From contig JACOSL010000008.1 in NCBI GenBank assembly GCA_016179045.1, positions 1-52,899 on the forward strand: a DNA stretch of 52,899 bases. Direction: 5' to 3'. Below the pieces are notes generated by a model that saw nothing but the letters and a program-made list of their open reading frames with translations, was not told the origin of the DNA and did not search any database. The first letter of the stretch is position 1; every line of letters begins with the position of its first letter. The DNA comes from Fimbriimonas ginsengisoli (GTDB lineage: Bacteria; Armatimonadota; Fimbriimonadia; Fimbriimonadales; Fimbriimonadaceae). Below, one piece after another: positions 39,600 to 48,149 of the stretch. A program made the position numbers and the translations under genes.

Positions 39600-40517
39600 T
39601 CAGGCCTCCACCAGGTACTTGAACACCGATTCAAGGTTGTTGTCGGGGCTGCTGAGCCCCTGGAGCCGCAATCCTTGGTTTAGCACAAGCTCGGGAAGGG
39701 CATCGTAAAACTTGTCGGGCTCGCGCACTTCAAGTTCGAGCGCCTCATCGCCGGGGGTGAAGCGCAGGCTGACCACGTTTGGCAAGCTCGCCAGCAGCTC
39801 GGCGGCGCGACGCGGCTCATCGGTCTGCAGGCGAACTTGGTGCGGGTGCTTGTCGATGAGCGAGCGAATAACACGAAGGTCGCCGGTCGCGAGAAGCCGT
39901 CCGCGGTGGAGGAGAAGCAACGAGCGGGTCATCTGCTCCACCTCGTAGAGGATGTGGCTGCTCACGACGATGCACGCGCCCGCCGAGGCTAGATCGCCAA
40001 GCAGATCGATGAATCGACGCCGTCCGACAGGGTCGAGACCGTTGAGCGGTTCGTCCAGCAGGATCACCTCCGGCTCGTGGATCATGGCTTGGGCGAGCTT
40101 GATCCTTTGGCGCATCCCCTTGCTGTAGCCGCCGATGCGCCGGTCGGCGCGATCGGCCATGCCCACCCGCTCGAGCGTGCGGGTGGTGCGCTGCTCTGCC
40201 TCGCGGGCGGAGAAGCCGGTTAGGCGCGCCATCATGCGCACGAACTGACGCCCGCTCAGGTGCTCGTAAAAGCTGTCGATCTCGGGGCAGTAACCGAGGT
40301 GTCGGTAGACCTCCGGATTGGCGAACGGATCGAGGCCGAATAGGCGAACGCTGCCCGTCGTCGGGCGCAGCTGGCCCGTGATCAGCCTCATCATCGTGGT
40401 CTTGCCCGCGCCGTTCATGCCGAGCAGCGCGGTGAGGCCGGGCCCGATCTGGCAAGTGACGTCGTTTAGGCCGATCACCTGGCCGTACCAGCGCGAGGCG
40501 TGGTCGAGGCGGATCAT
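39600..40517 (-). CDS. ABC transporter ATPase (second pair)
   Basis: 305 aa. Walker A LLGMNGAGKTTMMRL, Q-loop GYCPEIDSFYEHLS, signature YSKGMRQRIKLAQAM, Walker B VILLDEPLNGLDPVG and switch VVSSHILYEVEQ are all intact. The C-terminal ~80 residues form the regulatory tail common in CcmA/NatA-type exporters. The true start is ATG 40517; a longer open frame upstream is only the antisense of the neighbouring permease frame. It overlaps the upstream permease by 4 bp. Confidence 0.92.
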   Translation of the reverse strand: MIRLDHASRWYGQVIGLNDVTCQIGPGLTALLGMNGAGKTTMMRLITGQLRPTTGSVRLFGLDPFANPEVYRHLGYCPEIDSFYEHLSGRQFVRMMARLTGFSAREAEQRTTRTLERVGMADRADRRIGGYSKGMRQRIKLAQAMIHEPEVILLDEPLNGLDPVGRRRFIDLLGDLASAGACIVVSSHILYEVEQMTRSLLLLHRGRLLATGDLRVIRSLIDKHPHQVRLQTDEPRRAAELLASLPNVVSLRFTPGDEALELEVREPDKFYDALPELVLNQGLRLQGLSSPDNNLESVFKYLVEA

Positions 40518-41470
40518 CCGCGCACCACCTCCACCGCCCGCACCCGTTGCCAGGCGATTGCGAGGAACCCGCCGCAGGCCAGGAGATACAGCGCGGTGAA
40601 CAGCCATCCGTTGGGGGCGGGGGGCACGGGCGGGCCGCCAGGGCCACTTAGCAGGTGGCCGCCATCGGTTTGGAGGATCACCTTGGCAAGCCCGATTTGG
40701 AGTCCATCGACCGAGGCATAGAAGAGCGTGTTCACGATAGAAGGCACGCGAGAAGGATCCCCCCGTGGCCCGTCCATGGCGATGATCTGGATGACGACCA
40801 TCGCCTTGGTGAAGAACAGGGATAGGAAGTAGATTCCGGCGTAGGTTGCGCCCGCCATCCGGCCCTGATTGAAAAGCGAACTGATGCCGAGGCAGGCGCT
40901 GGCGTGAAATGCGGCCGGGACCGGAATCATCACGAGGAGCCGCCAGAAGAGGGCGGGATCCTGGCTTATGAACCCGTAGTGCCGGTAGCTGAGCAGCCCG
41001 TAAACGAAGAACAGCAAAGTTGGCACGCCGGTAATCGCGACGAGGATGAGGAAGATCGCCATCCATTTGCCGAACAGGTAGTCCAGCTTCGAGCACGGCT
41101 TGCTCAGGTACACGAGCAGAGCGTTGGAACGATTGTCGTTGGCGATGGCGCCCGCCCCGATCAAGAGGGCGATGATGAAGAGGAACATCTGAGCGATCGA
41201 GAACGCGTCGAGGAACTGGTCCTTCCAGACGATGCGGCTGAAGAATGGGTTAGCGCCGCCCGGCAGGGTGGGGGCGAGCACGTCCACGAAATAGAACACG
41301 GCGGCGAGGATGATGAACCAGTAGTAGGACAGGTTCGCCCAGACCCAGAAGCCCTTCTTGCGGATGGCAAGGCGCATCACGCTCTTGGCCACCACCCACC
41401 AGCGCATCGTAGGAGGCAGGAGGGGTCCGTCGTAGCTCCGGTAGGACAGATCGGCGATCGGGCTAGCCAC
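40514..41470 (-). CDS. ABC-2 type permease (first of pair)
   Basis: 318 aa. After a soluble N-terminus (LSYRSYDGPLLPPTMRWWVV) come about six membrane segments (YWFIILAAVFYFVDVLAPTL, FLFIIALLIGAGAIANDNRS, IFLILVAITGVPTLLFFVYG). SNALLVYLSKPCSKLDYLFG parallels the loop after TM2 in ABC-2 permeases. It overlaps the ATPase gene before it by 8 bp and the one after it by 4 bp, so all are translationally coupled. It probably pairs with the ATPase encoded at 41463-42380. Confidence 0.88.
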   Translation of the reverse strand: MASPIADLSYRSYDGPLLPPTMRWWVVAKSVMRLAIRKKGFWVWANLSYYWFIILAAVFYFVDVLAPTLPGGANPFFSRIVWKDQFLDAFSIAQMFLFIIALLIGAGAIANDNRSNALLVYLSKPCSKLDYLFGKWMAIFLILVAITGVPTLLFFVYGLLSYRHYGFISQDPALFWRLLVMIPVPAAFHASACLGISSLFNQGRMAGATYAGIYFLSLFFTKAMVVIQIIAMDGPRGDPSRVPSIVNTLFYASVDGLQIGLAKVILQTDGGHLLSGPGGPPVPPAPNGWLFTALYLLACGGFLAIAWQRVRAVEVVRG

Positions 41471-42380
41471 CGAGCGCCTCCATAAATGCTTCCTCGAGGC
41501 TCCGTTCCGCTACATGGAAGCCGCGAACCTGGGCGCCGGCCGCTTGGGCCGCTCGCATCACTTGGGCCGCCGTCTCTTCGGGGAGTCCCGGCATCTGGAT
41601 GCGATAGACCGAACGTTCCGCGCTCAGCAGCTTGGCCCCCGCCGCTTCGACTTGGCGCGCAAACTCCTCGGAAGCCTCGCGGAGTTCCACGTCGACAGGG
41701 TGGCCCTCCAGACGCTTGAGTTCCTTGATGAGGCCGCTCGATCTCACCTTGCCGCCGGCGAGCACGAGCACATGGTCGCAGACGCGCTCGACATCGGGCA
41801 GGAGATGGCTGCTGACGATCGCGTTCACCCCTTTGCCGTGGGTGACGGATCGGATGAGGTCCAGCATCTGAACGCGGCCGGCCGGATCGAGGCCGTTGGT
41901 GGGTTCGTCGAGGAGAAGCAGTTTGGGACCGTGCACGATCGCCTGAGCCAGCTTGATCCGCTGCTTCATGCCGGTCGAATAAGTCTCGACGTTGCGGTAG
42001 CGAGCCTCGCCAAGGCCGCAGTATTCGAGCACTTCGTGCGCGCGGCGCAAGGCCTGCTCGGACGGCATCCCCGCGAGTTCGCCTGCGAACGCGACGAACC
42101 CGACCGCGGTCATGCCGGGGATGTGGCAGTCCTGCTCGGGCATGAGGCCCACCCGTTGCCGGATTTCGCGCCCGGAGGCTTGGATGTCAAGCCCGAGCAC
42201 CGTTCCGGAACCGGCCGCCGGGTCAAGGAAGCCGAGGAAAGCCTTGAGGAGGGTGGTTTTGCCCGCGCCGTTGGGACCGAGTAGGCCCACGCACCCCTCC
42301 GGGATCTCGAGAGTGATATCGCTGAGGGCGGTGAACGTGCCGTACTTCACGGTCAGATTGGAAGTCGTCGCGACGCTCAC
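41463..42380 (-). CDS. ABC transporter ATPase (first pair)
   Basis: 305 aa from GTG 42380. Walker A GLLGPNGAGKTTLLKA, Q-loop GLMPEQDCHIPGM, signature YSTGMKQRIKLAQAI, Walker B LLLLDEPTNGLDPAG and switch VSSHLLPDVER are present, with a C-terminal regulatory tail. The GTG is preferred because the protein then starts VSVATTSNLTVKYG as in the family and GGGGCGA precedes it; an ATG 20 codons upstream is possible. First gene of the operon. Two ATPase/permease pairs in a row suggest either a hetero-complex or two related exporters. Confidence 0.92.
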   Translation of the reverse strand: MSVATTSNLTVKYGTFTALSDITLEIPEGCVGLLGPNGAGKTTLLKAFLGFLDPAAGSGTVLGLDIQASGREIRQRVGLMPEQDCHIPGMTAVGFVAFAGELAGMPSEQALRRAHEVLEYCGLGEARYRNVETYSTGMKQRIKLAQAIVHGPKLLLLDEPTNGLDPAGRVQMLDLIRSVTHGKGVNAIVSSHLLPDVERVCDHVLVLAGGKVRSSGLIKELKRLEGHPVDVELREASEEFARQVEAAGAKLLSAERSVYRIQMPGLPEETAAQVMRAAQAAGAQVRGFHVAERSLEEAFMEALGG

Positions 42381-42560
42381 TCGCCCCACTTTACACGCTC
42401 CATTCACCTGGGAACGCGGCGGGGCGGGAATGGGATGCACGGTTGGGGCGGCAGGCCCATCGCCGGAGATCGCCGCCGATCGACTTACGGCCCATCAGCA
42501 CTCTCGGGCTTGGCGACACCCTAGGAGCGCATCGCTCACCTCATTTGCGTCCGGATCTTG

Positions 42561-42740
42561 CTCCGCCTAGCGGCGGAGGACCACCTCCCGCTTCGGCTTC
42601 CGCCTTCGCTAAGCTTCGGCGGATTGGTCGCCTCAGCGATCCCCGCCGTGTGGCAGGGGTTGGTTCTATTTTCTCTGGTTCGCTCGCCCCATCCTTGGGG
42701 CTCGCTCACCGTTTCTGCTGGGACGCCATCATTGGCGTCC
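42561..42740 (+). repeat. Three-hairpin interspersed repeat, copy E, with 5' module
   Basis: The core is 42641-42740. Stem 1 is CCCC-GCC gtgt GGC-a-GGGG, the same as copy A. The spacer ends TTTTCTCTGGTTCGCTCG. Stem 2 is CCCCA tcct TGGGG, followed by CTCGCTCACC. Stem 3 is GGACGCC atcatt GGCGTCC. The extra 5' hairpin CTCCGCC/GGCGGAG (42561-42578) is shared with copy A. It fills the 450-bp divergent gap between the ABC operon and ndk, upstream of ndk. Bases 42381-42560 hold nothing else recognisable. Confidence 0.85.
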
Positions 42741-42831
42741 TCTAGTTGGGCTAGGTTCGGATTGTCAACCGTCCACCTTGCCAGGGCTTGGTCGAGAGGT
42801 AACCTTGAAGCCCCACAAGGAGTTCTTGCCC

Positions 42832-43251
42832 GTGCCCCTGGAAACCAGTCTCGTACTCATCAAGCCCGGCGGCGTCAGCCGCAGGCTAGTCGGTGAGATC
42901 ACCAGGCGGATCGAGGCGCGCGGCCTGGCGGTGGTTGGGCTGAAGCTGATGTCGGCGCCGCGATCTTTGGTTGAGGAGCATTACTCTGAGCACCAGGGCA
43001 AAGGCTTTTTCGAGAGCGTGGTGGCATATCTTTGCAGCGGGCCGGTGGTGGCGATGGCGGTGCGGGGCGAGAACGCGGTGCGCGCGATTCGGGCGATGAT
43101 GGGGGCGACCAACCCGCTCGACGCGGAGCCGGGCACAGTGCGCGGCGACCTCGCGCTCAGCATCGACGACAACCTCACCCACAGCAGCAGCGACCCCGAG
43201 GCGGCGGCACGGGAACTTGCGCTTTGGTTCAGCGAGGGCCTGCCCGCGTGA
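42832..43251 (+). CDS. ndk: Nucleoside diphosphate kinase
   Basis: 139 aa, standard size. LVLIKPGGVSRRLVGEITRR, KGFFESVVAYLCSGPVVAM, GENAVRAIRAMMGATNP and GTVRGDLAL match NDK. The phosphohistidine is His117 in NLTHSSSDPEAA. The surrounding motif, normally NxxHGSDS, reads THSSSD here, so the conserved Gly and Asp positions are changed. It balances NTP pools using ATP. GTG 42832 is chosen with AAGGAG nine bases upstream; a TTG two codons earlier is an alternative. Confidence 0.93.
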   Translation: MPLETSLVLIKPGGVSRRLVGEITRRIEARGLAVVGLKLMSAPRSLVEEHYSEHQGKGFFESVVAYLCSGPVVAMAVRGENAVRAIRAMMGATNPLDAEPGTVRGDLALSIDDNLTHSSSDPEAAARELALWFSEGLPA

Positions 43252-43282
43252 GCGTAGCAGCGACAAGCGACGTGCGATGTGC

Positions 43283-43341
43283 GACGAGCGAAGAGTGACC
43301 AGCGACCCGGATTGGTCCGGTCCTAGTCACTCGTCACTGTC
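43283..43341. repeat. Inverted repeat, family 3, copy b
   Basis: GACGAGCGAAGAGTGAC (43283-43299) differs at one position from the left arm of the copy at 16594. The right arm is GTCACTCGTCACTGTC (43326-43341), and both copies carry GGTCCGGTC in the loop side. It lies just past the ndk stop. The rest of 43252-43411 holds no gene. Confidence 0.7.
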
Positions 43342-43411
43342 CTAAGCCACTGAACCCGTCGCCACCCGGTCTCGTCTAAGCTGCCATAACGCACTGAGAG
43401 GTGACTTGACT

Positions 43412-43801
43412 ATGCGTAGACGAATCAAGACGAGCATGATCGTGGCGGTTTTGGCCATGGCAGCCGGATCGCTGATCCCGGCGAGCGCCGAGGCGCAGAC
43501 CCGGTCCTCGATCACCAATCGGCAAAAGACGAAGAACGACTGGCGCAACGTGGCCTATGCAGGTGCGGGCCTCGGCGTGTACGGGTTGCTCAAGGGCGAT
43601 CCGATGTTCACCTTCGTCGGCGCGGCCGGCGCGCTGTACGCAGCTGACCGCTACGAGCACGACCGCAAGAGCCAGGCGAAGATGGAGCGCTCGCGGGCGG
43701 CGATGTTCCGCCGAGGGTACTTCTATCGCAACGGGCACAAGTACGTGAAGCGCACGACGAAGCGGAACGGGCACAAGTATTACTACTTCGTGCGAACCTA
43801 A
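43412..43801 (+). CDS. Small exported basic protein of unknown function
   Basis: 129 aa. The signal peptide (MRRRIKTSMIVAVLAMAAGS...ASAEA) is followed by a glycine-rich hydrophobic stretch (VAYAGAGLGVYGLLKGDPMF and FVGAAGALYAADRY). The C-terminus is strongly basic and tyrosine-rich (RRGYFYRNGHKYVKRTTKRN then GHKYYYFV), with a repeated RNGHKYxxxx unit. The basic tail may bind cell wall or nucleic acid; no family is recognised. GAGAGGTGA precedes the ATG. Confidence 0.75.
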   Translation: MRRRIKTSMIVAVLAMAAGSLIPASAEAQTRSSITNRQKTKNDWRNVAYAGAGLGVYGLLKGDPMFTFVGAAGALYAADRYEHDRKSQAKMERSRAAMFRRGYFYRNGHKYVKRTTKRNGHKYYYFVRT

Positions 43802-43830
43802 AGCCGTCTGGCGATTTCTGAGCCGAGCGA

Positions 43831-43861
43831 CTGGAGGGTGAGGTCAAGCCTCACCCTCCAG
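43831..43861 (+). terminator. Terminator-like hairpin
   Basis: CTGGAGGGTGAGG (43831-43843) pairs perfectly over 13 bp with CCTCACCCTCCAG (43849-43861) around TCAAG. It lies 29 bp after the small basic protein gene and before the GAF-domain gene. It has only a weak T-run after it. Confidence 0.7.
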
Positions 43862-43899
43862 TCTAAGTTTGCGCCTTCCGAAACCTAGAGTGACACTCT

Positions 43900-45798
43900 A
43901 TGGTTGAACTGTTGTTGCGCCTGGCCGCTGCCGCGGCGGTGATCGGTTTTGGGCTTACTCTCGGCGAGCCGAGCCCGGACGTGGGCTGGAAGATCGCGCT
44001 CGCCTTCAGCGCCCTCGCGCTCGTGCAGTGGCGGCTGGAGGCGCGACAGGTGAGCAATCCGGGCCTCTTCGGTTTTCTGGCGGTTGCGGATGCGGCTATG
44101 CTCGCGATGCTCCTCGGCCATTTGGGCGCGCTTGGCTCGCTCGGCTTTCTCGTGCTGCTGCCCACGGCCTGGGCCGCGGCGCGGCACCGATCTCCCGCCA
44201 GTTCGATGGCGCCGCTCGCGGGGGGCTCGTTGCTCGCCGCCCATTTCTTCACCGGAGGCGCGGCCCCGGACGGGCTGCTGCTCATTCAAACCGGCTCGGT
44301 AATGCTGGTGGGGCTGTTGCTCGGAGCCGAATCGGATCCGGCCGCGACCGCAGCGGAGCCAGACGAATTCGAGATGTCCGACGAGGAAGACGGCCCCGAC
44401 ACGCGGGCTTTGCGCGAGGTGCGAGAGAGCCATGGCAAGCTGCGCGAGCGGTATCGCACGCTAGAAAGATCGACCCGAAGGGCGACTTGGGCGGTCGAGC
44501 TTGCCGAAGCGCAAGACGGCCCCGCCGAGCGGTTCGGCGACAGGCTGGCCGAGAAGCTTTCAAGCCTGCTGCGCGTGCCCGAAGTGGCGATCTACTCCGT
44601 CTCGGAAACGCGCCAGGCTCTCGTTCCGATGGGAGTCAGCCGCAGCGCGAACGATGAGGTCAAGGACTTCTCGGTCGCGGTCGATCTCACCGCCTCCGCC
44701 GGGCAAGTGCGCTGGAAGGCGGCTCAGATTCTGCAGGCCCAGGCGGGCGCCGCTAACGTCGAGAACGTGCTCCTTAACTCGGGCGGCAAGATCGTGGGGA
44801 TGGTGGCGACGCTTGGCGATGCTGTCGAACCTGGCACGCGGACCGAGGCGCTCCTCGAGGAGGCCTCGCCCCAAGTAGCGCGTCTGCTGGTTGAATCGCA
44901 AAGACGAACGGCGCTCGAGCGGCGAACGAGACAGGCCGAGCTGCTCTACGAAGTGGCGAGCCTGACAAGGGGCGCGACTTCGCAGGGCGATTTAGCCCAG
45001 CGGGTTGTTCGAGAGCTCAAGGAGATTCTTGCCGTGGACTCGGTCGCGCTTGTCGATCTTGGCGATTCCGATCCGATCTGCTTGGCCAATGCGGGCGCTC
45101 GTTGCGACCTCATGCCCGCCCTGCGGTTCCCCACCGGCGAGGGCGCGGCGAGCTGGGTCGAGTCGGGCGCGGAGCCGGTTGTCCTGGAGAATGCGCGCGA
45201 AGACCCCCGCTGCCCGGAGGAAATCGCTCTCCGCCTTCGCGTGGGTTCGTACGCCGCCGAGCCGCTTGTGGGCAGGCGCGGCCCGATCGCTTATCTGAGC
45301 ATTGCCGCGCACCGCAGCCACGGTATCGGGCCAAGTCAGCGAGAGGCCCTAGCCATTGCGGCGGCAGAAGCGGCCCAGGCCCTAGAAAGGCTGACCAACG
45401 ATGCCAATCGGCACCAGGGAATCATGGCGCCGGGCGAGTTTCAAGCGTTCGTCGCTGGTGGTTCGGGCGGGGCGGTGGTCTCGATCGAGTTGGTCCATCA
45501 AGAGCAGCTGGAGCAGCGCCACGGCCGGCCCGCCCTTGGGCTTGCCCTTCGGCGGCTTGCCGCGCGAGTGGCCTTGACCCTGCCTTCGGGTGGCGCCCTT
45601 TGTCGCACGCCGGACCTGGGTCTTCTCGCTTACCTTCCCTCCGCGGCAGGCGATGTTGCGGGCAAGTGGGCGAACGACGCGGTGGCCTTGGCTGCACTGA
45701 CCGGAATCGGCGCCCAGAGCGGCGTCCGCGGCCCGCTTCCGATGCGCGCCAAGGTGTCGCCACGCCAGGACGCCGAAGTTCTGCGGCCGGCTGCATAA
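43900..45798 (+). CDS. Membrane-anchored GAF-domain sensor-like protein
   Basis: 632 aa. The first ~140 residues hold four or five membrane segments. A charged coiled-coil region follows (LREVRESHGKLRERYRTLER, about 170-200). Then come two GAF-like domains (about 205-330 and 350-500; the second has GRRGPIAYLSIAAHRSHGIG). The last ~120 residues (VVSIELVHQEQLEQRHGR, LGLALRRLAARVALTLP, LGLLAYLPSA) have the shape of a GGDEF fold that lost its GGDEF motif. No kinase or HD-GYP domain is present, so the output is unclear; it may bind a ligand or partner. Placed alone between small genes and an MFS transporter. Confidence 0.75.
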   Translation: MVELLLRLAAAAAVIGFGLTLGEPSPDVGWKIALAFSALALVQWRLEARQVSNPGLFGFLAVADAAMLAMLLGHLGALGSLGFLVLLPTAWAAARHRSPASSMAPLAGGSLLAAHFFTGGAAPDGLLLIQTGSVMLVGLLLGAESDPAATAAEPDEFEMSDEEDGPDTRALREVRESHGKLRERYRTLERSTRRATWAVELAEAQDGPAERFGDRLAEKLSSLLRVPEVAIYSVSETRQALVPMGVSRSANDEVKDFSVAVDLTASAGQVRWKAAQILQAQAGAANVENVLLNSGGKIVGMVATLGDAVEPGTRTEALLEEASPQVARLLVESQRRTALERRTRQAELLYEVASLTRGATSQGDLAQRVVRELKEILAVDSVALVDLGDSDPICLANAGARCDLMPALRFPTGEGAASWVESGAEPVVLENAREDPRCPEEIALRLRVGSYAAEPLVGRRGPIAYLSIAAHRSHGIGPSQREALAIAAAEAAQALERLTNDANRHQGIMAPGEFQAFVAGGSGGAVVSIELVHQEQLEQRHGRPALGLALRRLAARVALTLPSGGALCRTPDLGLLAYLPSAAGDVAGKWANDAVALAALTGIGAQSGVRGPLPMRAKVSPRQDAEVLRPAA

Positions 45799-45858
45799 AC
45801 TAGGCTAGGTATCCTTGAGCGTAAATTGGAGCCTAGTGGCAGGCTTCTTCGAACCCCC

Positions 45859-47130
45859 ATGCGACTCCCCAAAGGCCGAGGCGCGCCCGAATCCGGCAAG
45901 AACGTTCTTGGCGTTGTGCTTTCGCCGGTCATCGGCATCTTCCTCACCGTATTTCTCGACCTGCTCAGCTTTGGGATGTTCATTCCCGACATCCAGCTCA
46001 GGGCGAAGGCGCTGGGCGCGCAAGGCACCGCGATTGGGGCGACGATCGCGGTTTACAGCCTTGTCCAACTCTTGACCGCGCCCATTTTGGGACGCTTGAG
46101 CGATGTCGCGGGCAGGCGCAGGGTCTTGCTGATCACGACGCTTGTCTCCACCGTTGCATACGCGGTCTACGGCCAGGCGAGCGAGCTTTGGCTGATGATC
46201 GTCGCGCGCGGCTTGCTCGGGATGGCAGGGGCCAGCGTCGGCGTCGCGTTTGCCTATATGGCGGATATGACCGAGCCGAAGGACAGGGCCAAAGGAATGG
46301 GGCTGATCGGCGCTGCCTTTGGGCTCGGCTTCATCCTGGGGCCGGTTTTCGGTGTGGTCTTGCTTCGGATCGCCCACGATAGCCCGGTGCTGCTGGGTTC
46401 TGCCGGGGCTGCGCTTTCCCTAGTTAACCTGCTCTATGTCTGGCTGCTCCTGCCAGAGAGCAAGCCCAAGCACCCGGGAGAGGCGGTCCCACAGTTCGAA
46501 AACTTCCGAGTGGCTTTTGGCACGCCGCAACTGGCGTTTCTGCTCCTAATGTTCTTCGCGATCAACCTCGGCTTTACCAACTTAGAAAGCACCTACTTTC
46601 AGCTGTTGGCCGACCCGCGGGCGGTGTTTCGTCTCGATGTGGATGAGGCCAAGAAGGTGGGGGCGATCGTGCTCGCTTTGGTTGGGGTTCTAGGGGCCTT
46701 CACCCAGGGCTACCTTGTGCGTCGCCTGATGCCCGTCTTTGGCGAGGTGAAGCTCGTGCGAGCGGCCTACTTCGTGATGACGCCCACGTTTCTGCTTGTT
46801 CCGGTTGCCGCCCTTTGGTTTCCGGGCATCTTGCTCATCCTGCTGATGGGGGTGGCGAGCGGCCTCGCGCAGCCATGTCTCAGCAGCCTCATTTCCCGCA
46901 ACGCTCCGCCCCGGATGCAGGGCGGCATCTTCGGGATCACCCAGTCCCTGGGTGCGACGGCGCGCCTCCTCGGGCCGCTGATATCGAACACGACTTTCGC
47001 GTGGCGGCCTCAGTTGCCTTACATCATCGGAGCGGCGATCATCGCGTTCCCCGCGATGGGGGCATGGCGGCTCCGGCAGCCGCCTCTCGAGGAGACCGCG
47101 ATCGGGGATGCGGCGCTGACCATCGCCTGA
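45859..47130 (+). CDS. MFS transporter, TCR/tetracycline-exporter-like
   Basis: 423 aa with twelve membrane segments. Motif A is GRLSDVAGRRRVLLI between helices 2 and 3, and ARGLLGMAGASVGVAFAYMADM is the typical helix 4-5 region. GLIGAAFGLGFILGPVFGVV is the motif-C-like helix of drug:H+ antiporters. The substrate is unknown. ATG 45859 is chosen; a TTG at 45826 would add eleven residues without a good reason. A MOSC gene follows 24 bp later. Confidence 0.9.
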   Translation: MRLPKGRGAPESGKNVLGVVLSPVIGIFLTVFLDLLSFGMFIPDIQLRAKALGAQGTAIGATIAVYSLVQLLTAPILGRLSDVAGRRRVLLITTLVSTVAYAVYGQASELWLMIVARGLLGMAGASVGVAFAYMADMTEPKDRAKGMGLIGAAFGLGFILGPVFGVVLLRIAHDSPVLLGSAGAALSLVNLLYVWLLLPESKPKHPGEAVPQFENFRVAFGTPQLAFLLLMFFAINLGFTNLESTYFQLLADPRAVFRLDVDEAKKVGAIVLALVGVLGAFTQGYLVRRLMPVFGEVKLVRAAYFVMTPTFLLVPVAALWFPGILLILLMGVASGLAQPCLSSLISRNAPPRMQGGIFGITQSLGATARLLGPLISNTTFAWRPQLPYIIGAAIIAFPAMGAWRLRQPPLEETAIGDAALTIA

Positions 47131-47154
47131 AGGTCGGACGGTATCCTTGGCACT

Positions 47155-47610
47155 ATGAACGAACCTACGGTCGTCGCCTTGCACACAAAGCTGGCGCGCG
47201 GCGAGATGCGATCGGTGGGCGAGTTGCAGGTCCTTGCCGGGCGCGGCTTCGTTAACGACCACTACTTCGACGATCCCCGAGGGCGCCAATGCCTCCTGCT
47301 GTCGACCGACACGCTGTATGAGTTCGGCTACGACGCAGGGACGTTGATCGAACAGGTGACACTAAGCCTCAAGGGGTTGCAGGGCCTGACCGATGGCACG
47401 GTTGTGCATATCGGGTCGGTCCCTTTCGAATTGGCGACGGAATGTAGGCCGTGCTCGGGCATGGCGGGGCGGCTGGGCGAGGAGCCGGAAGAATTCAAGG
47501 CGCGGCTGGCGGGCAAGCGCGGCCGATTCGCCAAGGCCCTTGCCAACGGGGTGATTCGCGTCGGCGATCCGGTTCGTGTCTCGACTGCGGCGGTCGAGGA
47601 GCGGGTCTAA
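47155..47610 (+). CDS. MOSC-domain protein
   Basis: 151 aa, a single MOSC domain. VLAGRGFVNDHYF, GRQCLLLSTDTLYEFGYDAG and ATECRPCSGMAGRLG with its conserved Cys (the ECxPC pattern), plus LAGKRGRFAKALANGVIRVG, fit this family. MOSC proteins handle sulfur carried to molybdenum cofactor; YiiM-like members reduce N-hydroxylated compounds. This one lacks the MOSC_N beta-barrel domain. It follows the MFS gene closely. Confidence 0.88.
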   Translation: MNEPTVVALHTKLARGEMRSVGELQVLAGRGFVNDHYFDDPRGRQCLLLSTDTLYEFGYDAGTLIEQVTLSLKGLQGLTDGTVVHIGSVPFELATECRPCSGMAGRLGEEPEEFKARLAGKRGRFAKALANGVIRVGDPVRVSTAAVEERV

Positions 47611-47613
47611 CGA

Positions 47614-47973
47614 GTGATCGGGCGGCGCGATCTGTTCGGCTCTATTCTGGGGATTCTTGTGTTCCTGGGCGGCGTGGCGCTGCTGCTCATCACTTTCCGC
47701 GAGGCCTACCGGATGTTCAGCGTGCCCGCGGGCGACGCGTTGGGAGTTCATGCGGGGGCGACCGTCGACCTGAACCGGGCGGGCTCCACGTTCGTGGGTT
47801 TGATCGTGCGGATCCTGCTGCTCGTCGTCATGGCGATCGTCAGCTCGCTGATCGCCAATCGAGGCATCCAGCTCTACGCCAGTAGCCGAGCGTTGCGGAC
47901 ATCGCGCGTTCCCGAGCTTTCCGACGAAGAGGCGCGGTTCGTTTCCGAGGGCGGGCACGAGCGCGCCGGCTAA
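47614..47973 (+). CDS. Small two-helix membrane protein of unknown function
   Basis: 119 aa with two membrane helices: LFGSILGILVFLGGVALLLI and FVGLIVRILLLVVMAIVSSL. The segment between them (VPAGDALGVHAGATVDLNRA) would be outside and the acidic C-tail (VPELSDEEARF) inside. No family is recognised. Start is GTG, three bases after the MOSC stop, so the two are co-expressed. Confidence 0.75.
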   Translation: MIGRRDLFGSILGILVFLGGVALLLITFREAYRMFSVPAGDALGVHAGATVDLNRAGSTFVGLIVRILLLVVMAIVSSLIANRGIQLYASSRALRTSRVPELSDEEARFVSEGGHERAG

Positions 47974-48068
47974 GCGGTACGGGTGGCATGGACTTCCCCC
48001 GTGCGGGCATCGGGCCAGCCTAAGTCGGGTCAAGGGCTTAAGCCGAAAGTTGCGTAGAAGAAACACGG

Positions 48069-48135
48069 AACCGCCCCCGCCTCGTCGGAACTCGGCACCC
48101 CTCCTCCCCCGACAAGTCGGGGCAAGAGGGGGAAG
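48069..48135 (+). repeat. Interspersed repeat family 2, copy b
   Basis: Begins AACCGCCCCCGCCTCG and contains CCCCGAC aa GTCGGGG as inner stem, with outer C-run/G-run arms ending GCAAGAGGGGGA. It matches copy a at 1119-1185 with few changes. The base at which copy a has CGGAG is CGGGG here, giving a better inner stem. It lies between the small membrane gene and the mazG stop. Confidence 0.75.
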
Positions 48136-48149
48136 GGGAGCAACGAGTC

